Shown: in pieces, positions 7,670 through 16,739 of the stretch
Layout of the letters: each line of letters starts with the position of its first letter
Numbering within the stretch: the first letter of the stretch is position 1
Assembly: GCF_011050415.1 (NCBI RefSeq)
Contig: NZ_DRFS01000019.1
Span: forward strand, 1 to 64,000
DNA from: Halomonas sp.
GTDB taxonomy: Bacteria; Pseudomonadota; Gammaproteobacteria; Pseudomonadales; Halomonadaceae
Direction of reading: 5' to 3'
Length of the DNA stretch: 64,000 bases
Position numbers and translations under genes: made by a program
The notes under the pieces: model-generated
Database searches by the model: none
What the model saw: the letters and a program-made list of their open reading frames with translations, nothing else
Told to the model about the DNA's origin: nothing

Positions 7670-8704
7670 CTAAGTACTGCCGCCTATTTGGAGCGTAAAT
7701 CCCACATCGTGCTGGCGGCGGTAGACGTTTTTACCGCTTAGCCTGCGGATAAGTTCTTTGGCGGCTAAGCGGCCCATCTCTTCCCGGGGTGACAAGATTG
7801 TGGTGAGTTGAGGCGTTACATGCTGGCCAAGCGGCAGGCCGTTAAACCCGGCAATGGCGATATCGCCGGGCACGTTAAGCCCCTGGCGCTGAGCGGCAAG
7901 CAGGGCGCCTGCTGCTAAGTCGTCATTAGCAAAGTGGATGGCTTGGGCTTGAGGGTACTTCGCTAATACCTTGGCCAGGCTGTCCGCCCCTGCCTGCAGG
8001 CTACCCAGGGTGTCGAGCTCCACCAAGGGGGCTTCTATGCCCTTCGCCTGTAGCACCTCTTTATGCCCTTCATATCGCATGCCTGCGCGGTAATCGTGAG
8101 CAAGCCGTGCACCCACATACACGATATGGCGGTAGCCTTGGTCGAACAGGTGGTTGGCCATGCAGCGGCCAGCAGCCACATGGTCCAGCCCAACATTCAG
8201 ATCCATGCCTTGTCCCAGCTCCATAACTTCCATGATGGGGTGGTCCCAGTTGGCCAGCAGCGTATGGCACGCCGAGTTATGGCGCAGCCCAGCGGTCACC
8301 AGCGCAGAGCACGACCAGCCTAAAAACGTACGTACCAACTGATACTCGCGGTCTAGATCGTAGTCGGTGTTACCCAGCAGTATCTGATAACCCTCGGCTT
8401 CGAGGGTTTCCTGCAGGCCTTTGATCACTTCCACAAACACGCTATTAATCAGCGAGGGCACAATTACGGCAATCAGCCGTGAACGGGAAGAAGCCAGGCT
8501 GCCTGCGACCAAGTTGGGTACGTAACCCAAACTCTCTACGGCCTCTAAAACACTGTGTCGCGCGCTGTCGCTGACTTTGTCAGGGTAGTTGAGTGCTCGC
8601 GATGCCGTAATCGGAGATACCCCCGCCATCTGCGCAACTTGGCTAAGCGTGACTTGGTCCGAGCGGCGTCGCTGTTTAGCGGTATTAATGGGGTCTTTAG
8701 ACAT
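7670..8704 (-). CDS. LacI-family transcriptional regulator
   Basis: A 344-residue regulator with an N-terminal LacI helix-turn-helix (VTLSQVAQMAGVSPITASRA, residues ~20-40), a hinge helix with SLGYVPNLVAGSLAS, and a periplasmic-binding-protein-like effector domain (residues ~70-340). The frame is open to 8776, but that start lies inside the operator at 8761-8790, so the internal ATG at 8704 is preferred. Its ribosome site is weak. It is divergent from the acid-sugar operon and by position should repress it, with a tetronate-type sugar acid or pathway intermediate as inducer (inference). The domain layout resembles GntR-type gluconate repressors. Confidence 0.9.
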   Translation of the reverse strand: MSKDPINTAKQRRRSDQVTLSQVAQMAGVSPITASRALNYPDKVSDSARHSVLEAVESLGYVPNLVAGSLASSRSRLIAVIVPSLINSVFVEVIKGLQETLEAEGYQILLGNTDYDLDREYQLVRTFLGWSCSALVTAGLRHNSACHTLLANWDHPIMEVMELGQGMDLNVGLDHVAAGRCMANHLFDQGYRHIVYVGARLAHDYRAGMRYEGHKEVLQAKGIEAPLVELDTLGSLQAGADSLAKVLAKYPQAQAIHFANDDLAAGALLAAQRQGLNVPGDIAIAGFNGLPLGQHVTPQLTTILSPREEMGRLAAKELIRRLSGKNVYRRQHDVGFTLQIGGST

Positions 8705-8760
8705 TGGTCGCAGGGCCCTAATGTTCAGCTTGTTGTTACGCAGAGAATAATCTAAAACGA

Positions 8761-8790
8761 ATGGTAGCGCTATCATGACAGCGCTACCAT
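8761..8790. promoter_or_regulatory. Double LacI-type operator
   Basis: ATGGTAGCGCT and AGCGCTACCAT form a perfect 11-bp inverted repeat separated by 8 bp. Each arm also contains the short palindrome AGCGCT typical of LacI-family half sites with a central CG. The element sits between the divergent LacI gene and ltnD, where binding could control both promoters. Confidence 0.75.
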
Positions 8791-8880
8791 ATGGCTATAA
8801 AGACCTCGTGCAGAGTTGCCAGATACATCAGTTACTAATTACAGCAGTTGCCAAATACAACAACAGTGAGGTGGCGGCAG

Positions 8881-9816
8881 GTGATTCAAGATCAACAGCA
8901 ATCCCAACAGATAGGCGTGATTGGACTAGGCGCTATGGGTATGGGTACCGCCACTGTGCTGCTTAATAAAGGGTTTCAAGTGACAGGCTGTGATATCTCT
9001 GCCGGTGCGAGAGAAGCCTTTGTGACTGCTGGTGGAAAGAGTGTCGCGACGCCAGCAGAGCTTGCTCACTGTGATGTTGTACTGGTGATTGTGGTCAATG
9101 GTCAGCAGGTCGAAGAAGTACTTTTTGGAAAGCAAGGTGTGGTCGCGCACTTGGCGGCAGAGAGCGTTATTTTACAATGTGCCACGGTCGCCCCAAGCCA
9201 GGCGAAGCAGTTAGGAGAGCGTTTGTCGGTGGCGGGTATGTTGATGCTGGATGCCCCTATTAGTGGCGGTGCTGCGAAAGCTAAAAGCGGTGATTTATCG
9301 GTGATGGCATCCGGTACGCTTGAGGTGTTTAAGAAAGCTCAGCAGGTACTAGATGCCATGGCCGCCAAGGTCTATCGCCTTGGCGATGCGCCTGGCGTAG
9401 GCTCCAGCATGAAGCTGGTCAACCAGCTATTGGCAGGGGTGCATATTGCCACCGCTGCCGAAGCCATGGCGCTGGGCATTCGTATGGGGCTCGACCCTGA
9501 GGTGATTTATGAGGTGATTACCCACTCAGCGGGTAATTCCTGGATGTTCGAGAACCGCGTGCCGCATATCTTGAGTGGCGATTACACGCCGCTTTCGGCA
9601 GTGGATATCTTCGTTAAAGACCTCAATATCGTTCACCAAACAGGTCGCGAGCTGGCGCTGTCTACACCTATCGCATCGAGCGCCTTACAGCAGTTTACCG
9701 CCGCTAGCGGCGCAGGCTTTGGTCGCGAAGATGACGCGGCAGTGATTAAGGTTTATCAGCGCCTCTCTGGCATTGAATTGCCTGAAGCTGCTAACGATGC
9801 TGAGGGGGCGAAGTAA
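8881..9816 (+). CDS. ltnD: L-threonate dehydrogenase-type beta-hydroxyacid dehydrogenase
   Basis: A 311-residue NAD(P)-dependent beta-hydroxyacid dehydrogenase. In the tetronate pathway LtnD oxidises L-threonate to 2-oxo-tetronate. Visible motifs are the Rossmann GLGAMGMGTA near residue 17, the substrate-binding APISGGAAKAKSG near residue 127 and the catalytic lysine near residue 178 in MKLVNQLLAG. GTG at 8881 is chosen as start, preceded by GAGG. A TTG at 8848 is possible. It is the first gene of the operon, and its stop overlaps the otnK start (TAATG), implying coupled translation. The assignment to threonate rests on the next four genes. The sequence alone says HIBADH/GarR superfamily. Confidence 0.85.
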   Translation: MIQDQQQSQQIGVIGLGAMGMGTATVLLNKGFQVTGCDISAGAREAFVTAGGKSVATPAELAHCDVVLVIVVNGQQVEEVLFGKQGVVAHLAAESVILQCATVAPSQAKQLGERLSVAGMLMLDAPISGGAAKAKSGDLSVMASGTLEVFKKAQQVLDAMAAKVYRLGDAPGVGSSMKLVNQLLAGVHIATAAEAMALGIRMGLDPEVIYEVITHSAGNSWMFENRVPHILSGDYTPLSAVDIFVKDLNIVHQTGRELALSTPIASSALQQFTAASGAGFGREDDAAVIKVYQRLSGIELPEAANDAEGAK

Positions 9817-11114
9817 TGAGCCAACACAAGGGGATCGTGCTTGGCGCCATCGCCGACGATTTTACCGGGGCCACCGACCTCGCCAATAACCTAGTGCGTG
9901 GCGGCATGCGCTGCCTGCAGGTAATCGGCGTACCTTGCGAGGAGATCGATCTGCAAGAGATTGATGCGGTGGTGGTGGCGTTAAAGTCCCGCTCCTGCCC
10001 AGTGGATGAGGCCGTGGTGGACTCCCTGGCGGCGCTGGATTGGCTCCGCCAGCAGGGCGCCCGACAGCTGTTCTTTAAGTACTGCTCCACCTTTGATTCC
10101 ACCGATCAGGGCAATATTGGCCCGGTGGCCGATGCGCTTCTGGAAAGGCTTCATGCCCAACAAACCGTGATGGTACCCGCCTTCCCGATTAATGGCCGTA
10201 CGGTCTACCAGGGCCATCTGTTTGTCGGTGATCGCTTGCTTAACGATAGCGGCATGCAACACCACCCGCTAAACCCCATGCAAGATGCGGATTTAGTCCG
10301 CGTGCTCTCCCACCAAACACCACACCCGGTGGGCTTGGCCAACCGTGCCGTGCTGGCTAAAGGGGCGGAGGCCACCCGTACTCATTTATCAGCACTGGCT
10401 GAGCAAGGCGTTCGCCATGTGATCTGTGATTCCCTGGATGAGCAGGATCTGGAGGTGTTGGCCGACGCCACCGTCTTGATGCGATTAGTCACCGGTGGCT
10501 CTGGTCTGGGGCAGGCGCTGCCAGCTCAGTACCGTGCCCAGGGCTGGCTAGAAAGGATCACTGAGCCGGGCCGTTTATCTCCGGCTTCAGGCGGTGCGCT
10601 GGTGCTCTCCGGCAGTTGCTCCCGGGCGACGCTGGCTCAGGTGGCGGATTTTCTGGCCAAGCACCCTGACGGTGGCTTTGCCCTGGAACCGTTAACGCTG
10701 AGCGAAGGAGACAAACAGTGGGAGCAAGCGCTGGCCTTTGCCCTGGAGCGTTTATCCAGCAACGCTCCGGTATTGATCTACGCCTCAGCGGATCCAGAGA
10801 GAGTGAAAGCCGCACAAGCCGAACTGGGCGTGGAGCGTGCGGGCCATCTCGTCGAAGAGGCCTTGAGCCAACTGGCTGTCACGCTGGTCAACGAAGGCGT
10901 GGGCCGCTTGCTGGTGGCCGGGGGGGAAACCTCGGGCGCAGTCGTCTCAGCACTCGGCATTACTACCCTTCGCATTGGCGAGCAGATCGACCCCGGTGTG
11001 CCCTGGACCCAGGCTCCGCTGGCAGGGCGCGAGGCGCCGCTATCGCTGGCGCTGAAGTCCGGCAACTTCGGTGGGGTGGACTTCTTTACTCGCGCGTTTG
11101 AGGTGATGGCATGA
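9816..11114 (+). CDS. otnK: 3-oxo-tetronate kinase (four-carbon acid sugar kinase, DUF1537)
   Basis: A 432-residue DUF1537 kinase that phosphorylates 3-oxo-tetronate at C4 using ATP. The N-terminal sugar-binding domain opens with IADDFTGATDLANNLVRGG, the family hallmark. The C-terminal nucleotide-binding domain carries LLVAGGETSGAVVSALGI near residue 370. Length is normal for the family. It overlaps ltnD upstream by one base and otnC downstream by four (ATGA). Gene order ltnD-otnK-otnC-otnI-denD matches the experimentally defined L-threonate/D-erythronate catabolic clusters, so OtnK is preferred over LtnK/DtnK activities. Confidence 0.9.
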   Translation: MSQHKGIVLGAIADDFTGATDLANNLVRGGMRCLQVIGVPCEEIDLQEIDAVVVALKSRSCPVDEAVVDSLAALDWLRQQGARQLFFKYCSTFDSTDQGNIGPVADALLERLHAQQTVMVPAFPINGRTVYQGHLFVGDRLLNDSGMQHHPLNPMQDADLVRVLSHQTPHPVGLANRAVLAKGAEATRTHLSALAEQGVRHVICDSLDEQDLEVLADATVLMRLVTGGSGLGQALPAQYRAQGWLERITEPGRLSPASGGALVLSGSCSRATLAQVADFLAKHPDGGFALEPLTLSEGDKQWEQALAFALERLSSNAPVLIYASADPERVKAAQAELGVERAGHLVEEALSQLAVTLVNEGVGRLLVAGGETSGAVVSALGITTLRIGEQIDPGVPWTQAPLAGREAPLSLALKSGNFGGVDFFTRAFEVMA

Positions 11115-11770
11115 GCGTGCACCTTCGCCATCATCACCAAAACAGCCTGCGGGAACAGATCAGTACCCTGGGCAAATCGCTGTTTGATCGTGGCCTCACC
11201 ATGGGCTCCAGCGGCAATATCAGTGTGCGTTTGGAAAACGGTGGCTGGCTAATGACGCCCACCAACGCCTGCCTGGGGAGGCTAGATCCCGCGCGGATCT
11301 CGCATCTGGATCAACACGGCCAACTGCTCAGCGGTGATGCGCCCACTAAAGAGCAGTTCCTGCATATGGCGATGTACGACGAGCGCCCGCAGTCCGGGGC
11401 GATTGTGCATCTGCACTCCACTCACTCGGTGGCGGTGTCATGTTTGCCGGGGGTCGATCCCTGCGACTGTATTCCACCGCTGACCGCCTACTACGTGATG
11501 CGGGTGGGCAAGCTGCCGCTGATTCCCTACCACATTCCCGGCGACCCCAAGCTGGGCGAGGCGGTGCGGGGATTGGCGGGTAAGCACAGCGCGGTACTGC
11601 TGGCCAACCACGGCCCGGTGGTGGCGGGTAAGAACCTCGAAGCGGCGGTTTATGCTACGGAAGAGCTGGAAGAGACTGCCAAGCTTTACCTGCTGCTACG
11701 GGGCGAAAACCCGCGGGGGTTAACGCCTGAGCAAGTCGCTGAGCTGGAAGCGCGTTTTCCGCGTGACTAA
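11111..11770 (+). CDS. otnC: 3-oxo-tetronate 4-phosphate decarboxylase (class II aldolase/adducin)
   Basis: A 219-residue class II aldolase/adducin family enzyme. In this pathway it decarboxylates 3-oxo-tetronate 4-phosphate to dihydroxyacetone phosphate and CO2. Metal ligands are evident in HLHSTHS near residue 100 (two His) and in LLANHGPVV near residue 165. GSSGNISVRL near residue 33 is the phosphate-binding loop, and the acid/base Glu is probably in PTKEQFLH. It overlaps otnK by four bases, so translation is coupled. Confidence 0.9.
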   Translation: MSVHLRHHHQNSLREQISTLGKSLFDRGLTMGSSGNISVRLENGGWLMTPTNACLGRLDPARISHLDQHGQLLSGDAPTKEQFLHMAMYDERPQSGAIVHLHSTHSVAVSCLPGVDPCDCIPPLTAYYVMRVGKLPLIPYHIPGDPKLGEAVRGLAGKHSAVLLANHGPVVAGKNLEAAVYATEELEETAKLYLLLRGENPRGLTPEQVAELEARFPRD

Positions 11771-11818
11771 CGACACTTTCTGAACAATATCAATGCAGTT
11801 CATAACAAGAGCACCGCG

Positions 11819-12619
11819 ATGATTCGATTAGCCGCCAACCTCAGCATGCTGTTTAACGAACACGCCTTTTTAGACCGCTTTGCCGCCGCGGCGAGCGCAG
11901 GCTTTAAAGGCGTTGAGTACCTGTTTCCCTATGCGTTTGACGCTGAAGATATAAAGCATGCCTTGCAAGAGGCGCAGTTGGAGCAGGTACTGTTTAATCT
12001 TCCTCCGGGGGATTGGGAGGCCGGTGAGCGTGGCTTAGCAAGTTTGCCGGGGCGAGAAGGGGAGTTCCGTGATTCAGTCATCGAGGCGCTGCGTTACGCC
12101 GAAGCGCTCAACTGCCCTCGTGTTCATGCCATGGCGGGGCTACTGCCCGAAGGTGCTGATGCAGCGACCCAGGCTGAACACCACGCCACCTATATCCGCA
12201 ACCTGCGCTTTGCGGCGAGTGAAGCGGCCAAGGTTGGTCGAGAGATACTGATCGAACCGATCAATACCCGTGATATGCCAGGATTTTTCCTGTCACGCCA
12301 AACCCAAGCCATGGCGGTGCTGGAAGAGGTCGGCGCGGAAAATCTAAAGCTACAGTTTGACCTCTACCACTGCCAGATTATGGACGGCGACTTGATTCGC
12401 CACCTTGAGCGCCAGTTCAACGCGATTGGCCATATCCAAATCGCGGGGGTGCCCGAGCGGCACGAGCCCAATGTAGGCGAGGTGCATTACCCCGCTATTT
12501 TTGAGCGGTTAAGGGCGCTGGGGTATACCGGCTGGATCGGCTGCGAGTATCGCCCAAGGGCAGAGACTCGTGCAGGTTTGGTATGGGGCGAACCCTGGGG
12601 GCTGACCGCTCAGGGCTAA
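11819..12619 (+). CDS. otnI: 2-oxo-tetronate isomerase (hydroxypyruvate isomerase family)
   Basis: A 266-residue TIM-barrel isomerase of the Hyi family. In this pathway it converts 2-oxo-tetronate to 3-oxo-tetronate, the kinase substrate. Metal-binding acidic residues are in [16 protein letters not shown] (Glu near residue 142), LQFDLYHCQ (Asp near 180), [14 protein letters not shown] and WIGCEYRP (Glu near 242). It starts 48 bases after otnC. The family also contains true hydroxypyruvate isomerases; the surrounding genes decide the call. Confidence 0.88.
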   Translation: MIRLAANLSMLFNEHAFLDRFAAAASAGFKGVEYLFPYAFDAEDIKHALQEAQLEQVLFNLPPGDWEAGERGLASLPGREGEFRDSVIEALRYAEALNCPRVHAMAGLLPEGADAATQAEHHATYIRNLRFAASEAAKVGREILIEPINTRDMPGFFLSRQTQAMAVLEEVGAENLKLQFDLYHCQIMDGDLIRHLERQFNAIGHIQIAGVPERHEPNVGEVHYPAIFERLRALGYTGWIGCEYRPRAETRAGLVWGEPWGLTAQG

Positions 12620-12657
12620 ACAAAGAAACAAAAACAACAGCGCACAGGAGCACAACA

Positions 12658-13620
12658 ATGCATATCGCGATTACCGGCGCGGCGGGTTTTCTAGGCCAGC
12701 GATTGGTGCAACAACTACTGGCTAGAGGTGAGCTTCGCCAGCAGCCAATTACTCGGCTAACGCTGATTGATCAGATAGAAGCACCGTTGCCCGCAGCAGG
12801 AAACGTCGCGGTGTCATCATTGGCGTTGGATATTACTGCGCCCAACGCGCTGGATAGCGTACTGGAGCAGCGCCCTGATGTTATTTATCACCTGGCGGCG
12901 GTGGTGAGTTCAGCAGCAGAGGCGGATTTGGAACTCGGCATGGGGGTTAACTTTGATGCCACGCGGGCGCTGCTTGAAGGCTGTCGGGCACAGGCGTTAA
13001 CGCACACACGCTTGATCATGGCCAGCTCGGTGGCGGCCTATGGCGGTGAGCTGCCTGACGTGCTGGATGATATGACGGCACTCCATCCACAAAACTCTTA
13101 TGGTGCCCAAAAGGCCATGTGCGAGCTGTTAATCAACGATTACAGCCGCCGTGGGCTGATTGATGGCCTTGTGCTACGCCTGCCGACCATTGTGATTCGC
13201 CCTGGTCGGCCCAACGCCGCCGCCTCCAGCTTTGCTTCCAGTATTTTGCGTGAACCGCTGAATGACGAAGAAGCGATTTGCCCCGTGCCTGTTGAACTGC
13301 CGATGTTTGTAATGTCACCGGGCAAAGTAGTGGATGCGCTGATTCATGGCGCTGAGGTGTCGAGCGATGCGCTGGCGCCTTTTCGAGCCTTTATGCTGCC
13401 AGGGATCACCGTCACGGTGGCAGAAATGCTGGAAGCGCTGCGTGAAGCCGCGGGGGAGCAGGCGCTTTCACTGGTGCGCCATGAGCCCGACCCACGCATC
13501 GAAGCTATTGTGGCGAGCTGGCCTGCACGCTTTGAGACTGCCAAAGCCAAGCAGCTTGGCTTTGTGGGTGATGATAATTTCAAACAGATTATTGATGCGT
13601 TCGTTTCGGAACAGTCGTGA
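12658..13620 (+). CDS. denD: D-erythronate dehydrogenase (extended SDR)
   Basis: A 320-residue extended short-chain dehydrogenase. DenD oxidises D-erythronate to 2-oxo-tetronate with NAD+. It has the Rossmann motif TGAAGFLGQR near residue 6, the catalytic Ser in MASSVAAYGG and the YGAQK pair Y148/K152. The ATG at 12658 is preceded by CAGGAG and begins at the usual family N-terminus. The longer open frame from 12583 overlaps otnI and is rejected. With ltnD it lets the operon accept both threonate and erythronate. Confidence 0.87.
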   Translation: MHIAITGAAGFLGQRLVQQLLARGELRQQPITRLTLIDQIEAPLPAAGNVAVSSLALDITAPNALDSVLEQRPDVIYHLAAVVSSAAEADLELGMGVNFDATRALLEGCRAQALTHTRLIMASSVAAYGGELPDVLDDMTALHPQNSYGAQKAMCELLINDYSRRGLIDGLVLRLPTIVIRPGRPNAAASSFASSILREPLNDEEAICPVPVELPMFVMSPGKVVDALIHGAEVSSDALAPFRAFMLPGITVTVAEMLEALREAAGEQALSLVRHEPDPRIEAIVASWPARFETAKAKQLGFVGDDNFKQIIDAFVSEQS

Positions 13621-13721
13621 TTTTTTGACCTGCCGGTAGCGGTAGGAAACTGCCTGGGCGACCCCACGTGGATAAGTTGCCTCAATGACCACCCTCACAA
13701 CAATATAAAGAGGGCACTAAA

Positions 13722-14735
13722 ATGACTAAGCATTACGTGACAACAACAATCAAGCGCCATGTTCTGGTCGCAGCGATTAGCGGTATCGCCACTGCCGGTA
13801 TGGCACTTCAGGCCCACGCCGCAACGGAAGTGAACCTGGGCCACACGCTCTCTTCTACATCGCACTACTCGGTTGGCGCAGATGCGTTTAAGGAGACGCT
13901 AGAGCGCCTGTCAGATGGCGAGTTTACGGTCACCGAGCACACCTCAGGGTCGCTGGGCGGCGAGCGGGAGATGATTGAAGGCCTGCAAATTGGCACTGTG
14001 GATGTGGTGATTACCTCAACAGGTCCGCTGGGAAACTTCGTACCTGAAACCTATGTGCTCGACCTACCGTTCCTGTTTGAAAACTACGACCAGGCCCGCT
14101 GTGTGCTAGATAGTGAGCTTGGCGATGAGCTGCTGGAAAAAATGGGTGAGCATGACCTAGTGGGTTTAGCGTGGTCGGAAAACGGTTTCCGTCACCTGAC
14201 CAATAGCCGCCGTGAAATTGCGACGCCAGCAGACGCCGAAGGCTTGCGTGTGCGCACCATGGAGAACGCGGTTCATCAGGAAGCATTCCGCCAAATGGGC
14301 GCACGGCCAACACCGATGGCTTTCCCTGAACTGTTCACTGCGCTTCAGCAGGGCACCGTTGATGGTCAGGAAAACCCTATTACCGTCATTGTGGCGACCA
14401 ACTTCTGGGAAGTGCAGGACTACCTCTCACTCACTGGACACGTCTACTCTCCTGCCATTGTGCTTGGTTCACCCATTCTTATGGACGGTTTAAGCGAAGA
14501 GGAGCGTGATTGGTTTATGCAGGCTGCGGCAGCGTCAGCAGAAGCCACCCGTGAAGAGGTATCGCGTTTGGAACGCGAAGGGGTCGCACTGCTGGAAGAG
14601 AATGGCATGACAGTAAAAACCGATATCGATATTGCGCCCTTCCAAGAGGCGGTGGAGCCAGCCTACGAGATATTTACTTCGCAGTACGGCACCGAAATGC
14701 TCGAGCGCATTCAGGAAAAAGCCAGCGGTTGTTAA
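13722..14735 (+). CDS. dctP: TRAP transporter substrate-binding protein (DctP family)
   Basis: Periplasmic binding subunit of 337 residues with a signal peptide ending near residue 33 (MALQAHA). It has the DctP pattern: GHTLSSTSHY at the mature end, LRVRTMENAVHQ near residue 175 with the carboxylate-binding Arg, and GTVDGQENPITVI near residue 215. AAAGAGG precedes the ATG. The 101-base gap after denD and the same strand suggest one operon with the tetronate genes, so an acid sugar such as threonate or erythronate is the likely ligand (inference). The protein ends in an unpaired Cys after the signal is removed, which is unusual but of unknown meaning. Confidence 0.92.
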   Translation: MTKHYVTTTIKRHVLVAAISGIATAGMALQAHAATEVNLGHTLSSTSHYSVGADAFKETLERLSDGEFTVTEHTSGSLGGEREMIEGLQIGTVDVVITSTGPLGNFVPETYVLDLPFLFENYDQARCVLDSELGDELLEKMGEHDLVGLAWSENGFRHLTNSRREIATPADAEGLRVRTMENAVHQEAFRQMGARPTPMAFPELFTALQQGTVDGQENPITVIVATNFWEVQDYLSLTGHVYSPAIVLGSPILMDGLSEEERDWFMQAAAASAEATREEVSRLEREGVALLEENGMTVKTDIDIAPFQEAVEPAYEIFTSQYGTEMLERIQEKASGC

Positions 14736-14766
14736 TTCACCCGGTCGAGCGCTTCCCCACCTTGGT

Positions 14767-14783
14767 CTCCGGCGGTGCCGGAG
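14767..14783 (+). terminator. GC-rich hairpin between dctP and dctQ
   Basis: CTCCGGC-ggt-GCCGGAG is a perfect 7-bp stem that extends to about 10 bp with GGT/GCC outside. It lies in the 72-base dctP-dctQ gap. Without a T-run it is more likely an attenuator or 3' end stabiliser of the abundant binding-protein message than a full stop. Confidence 0.45.
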
Positions 14784-14807
14784 GCCGCTTTGGTACGGTG
14801 ACATATT

Positions 14808-15416
14808 ATGCTAGCGGTATTTTTGCGTTTGGAGCATCAGTTAACTCGGCTCGCCATGCTGATCGCTGTCGCCATGCTGGCGATATCGGTCACGCTCAGC
14901 TTTTATCAGGTGCTTACCCGTTTTGTGTTTAACGCCCCTTCTACCTGGACAGAAGTTGCCTCCCGCGCGGCGATGATCTGGTGTGTGTTTATGGCCGCCG
15001 CCGCCACCTTTCGAGGCGGTTATATGATGGCGGTGGAGGTGGTTTATAAAGTGGTGCCAGCGCGCTTTCTGACACTATTGGAAGTCGCTATTGTGTTGTG
15101 TTGCTTGCTGGTCCTTGGCGTGCTGATCCATTACGGCATTCAAATGACCATACGCGTGAGCAATCAAACCATGTCGGGCATGAATATCTCGATGGCCTGG
15201 GCCTACGCTGCCATCCCTACCGGGGCAAGTTTTGCGATTGTCGCGGTGGTTGCGCGGCTACTGGCGCAGCTCAGCGGGCGTGAAAAGGTGGGGCCAGAAA
15301 ACAGCGAGATAAGCCCTGAGGCAGAGCTTATAGATGACAAGCTTCTAGAAGCAGAACTGTTAAAAGCTGAGCATCTAAAAGAAGGCCACTTATCAAAAAG
15401 GGGGCCACAGCCATGA
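14808..15416 (+). CDS. dctQ: TRAP transporter small membrane subunit (DctQ) with charged C-terminal extension
   Basis: A 202-residue inner-membrane protein with four predicted helices in residues ~10-155 and the DctQ block WTEVASRAAMIWCVFMAAAA. Beyond the usual end it carries about 40 extra residues that are strongly charged and loosely repetitive (LLEAELLKAEHLKEGHLSK, roughly every five to six residues). These would form an amphipathic cytoplasmic helix. It overlaps dctM by four bases (ATGA). The ribosome site before 14808 is poor, so translation may depend on upstream coupling. Confidence 0.9.
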   Translation: MLAVFLRLEHQLTRLAMLIAVAMLAISVTLSFYQVLTRFVFNAPSTWTEVASRAAMIWCVFMAAAATFRGGYMMAVEVVYKVVPARFLTLLEVAIVLCCLLVLGVLIHYGIQMTIRVSNQTMSGMNISMAWAYAAIPTGASFAIVAVVARLLAQLSGREKVGPENSEISPEAELIDDKLLEAELLKAEHLKEGHLSKRGPQP

Positions 15417-16690
15417 ATATGGTGATTGGCCTGTCACTGATCATACTGTTTACCTTCGGTGTGCCGATTGCCATATCCATTATCTTGGCGTCGATTATTG
15501 GCATCGAATTCTTTACCCGTCTGCCGCTGCTGCTAGTCCCCCAGCAGATGTTTATCGGCATCGATAAATTCCCGCTAATGGCAATTCCGTTTTTTATTCT
15601 TGCCGGTAACCTGATGGCAGCAGGCGGTATATCTCAGCGGCTGGTGGACTTGGCCAAATCCATTGTTGGACGAGTACAGGGCGGGTTGGCGATGTCCTGT
15701 GTGCTCACCTGCATGATGTTTGCGGCGGTATCAGGATCAAGCGTAGCCACCACCTTTGCCATCGGCGCCATTTTGATCCCGGCGATGGTCAAACACGGCT
15801 ACCCAAAGCCTTTGGCAGCCTCTATTCAGGCGTCATCCGCTGAGCTTGGCGTGCTTATCCCACCCTCCATTCCACTGATCCTGTACGGCGTGAGTACCGA
15901 TACCTCCATTGGGCAGCTGTTTCTGGCGGGCATTGGCCCCGGCATACTGATTGGCTGTGCGCTGATCATCTTTCTCTACATATTCTGCAAGATTCGTGGC
16001 TACGGTAAGGATGACTATAAAGACAGCACCGGTTTTATGATCTCGGTGAAGCGCGCCTGGGTGGCGATGCTGATGCCGGTGGTAGTGATTGGCGGTATTT
16101 ATGGTGGTATTTTTACCCCAACCGAAGCATCGGCAGTCGCGGTGTTTTTTGCCTTAATTGTGGGTGGGTTCTACTACCGTGAGCTGAAAATGGCCGATAT
16201 GTGGCCAATCTTTCGCCAGAGCGTCATTTCCACCGCAGCGGTGATGCTGATTATTGCCGCAGCCTCACTGTTCAGCTTTCTACTCAGCCGTACGGGGCTG
16301 CCTGCGCACATTGCCACCCTGGTCACCAACACTATTGATAATCCGATGATGTTCCTACTGGTGGTCAATGCATTGCTGCTGATTGTCGGCATGTTTATTG
16401 AGACCTCCGCTGCTATTTTGGTACTGGCACCAATCCTAACGCCGATAGCCATTCAGTTTGGTATTCACCCCGTGCATTTTGGCCTGGTAATGGTAGTCAA
16501 TCTGGCGCTTGGCATGATTACGCCGCCATTGGGTGTGAATCTATTTGCTGCCTGTGCGGTTGCCAAAATCTCGATTGATCAAATGCTGCCTTGGCTGGTG
16601 CGCTTTGTTCTGGTGGTGCTGGCCTGCCTGATGGCGATTACTTATATGCCTTGGATCTCGATGGGGTTGGTGAATATCTTCTATGGTTAG
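15413..16690 (+). CDS. dctM: TRAP transporter large permease (DctM family)
   Basis: A 425-residue polytopic permease subunit. DctM signatures are KFPLMAIPFFILAGNLM near residue 57, AAVSGSSVATTFAIGAI near 105, LIPPSIPLILYG near 150, GIFTPTEASAVAVFFAL near 230 and MITPPLGVNLFAACAV near 370. It is translationally coupled to dctQ. The transporter is embedded in the acid-sugar operon and probably supplies its substrate by Na+ symport. Confidence 0.93.
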   Translation: MNMVIGLSLIILFTFGVPIAISIILASIIGIEFFTRLPLLLVPQQMFIGIDKFPLMAIPFFILAGNLMAAGGISQRLVDLAKSIVGRVQGGLAMSCVLTCMMFAAVSGSSVATTFAIGAILIPAMVKHGYPKPLAASIQASSAELGVLIPPSIPLILYGVSTDTSIGQLFLAGIGPGILIGCALIIFLYIFCKIRGYGKDDYKDSTGFMISVKRAWVAMLMPVVVIGGIYGGIFTPTEASAVAVFFALIVGGFYYRELKMADMWPIFRQSVISTAAVMLIIAAASLFSFLLSRTGLPAHIATLVTNTIDNPMMFLLVVNALLLIVGMFIETSAAILVLAPILTPIAIQFGIHPVHFGLVMVVNLALGMITPPLGVNLFAACAVAKISIDQMLPWLVRFVLVVLACLMAITYMPWISMGLVNIFYG

Positions 16691-16739
16691 GTGAATGGAC
16701 TTTTAAGTTTTCAAAATAATCACAACAAAGGAGTGCGAA

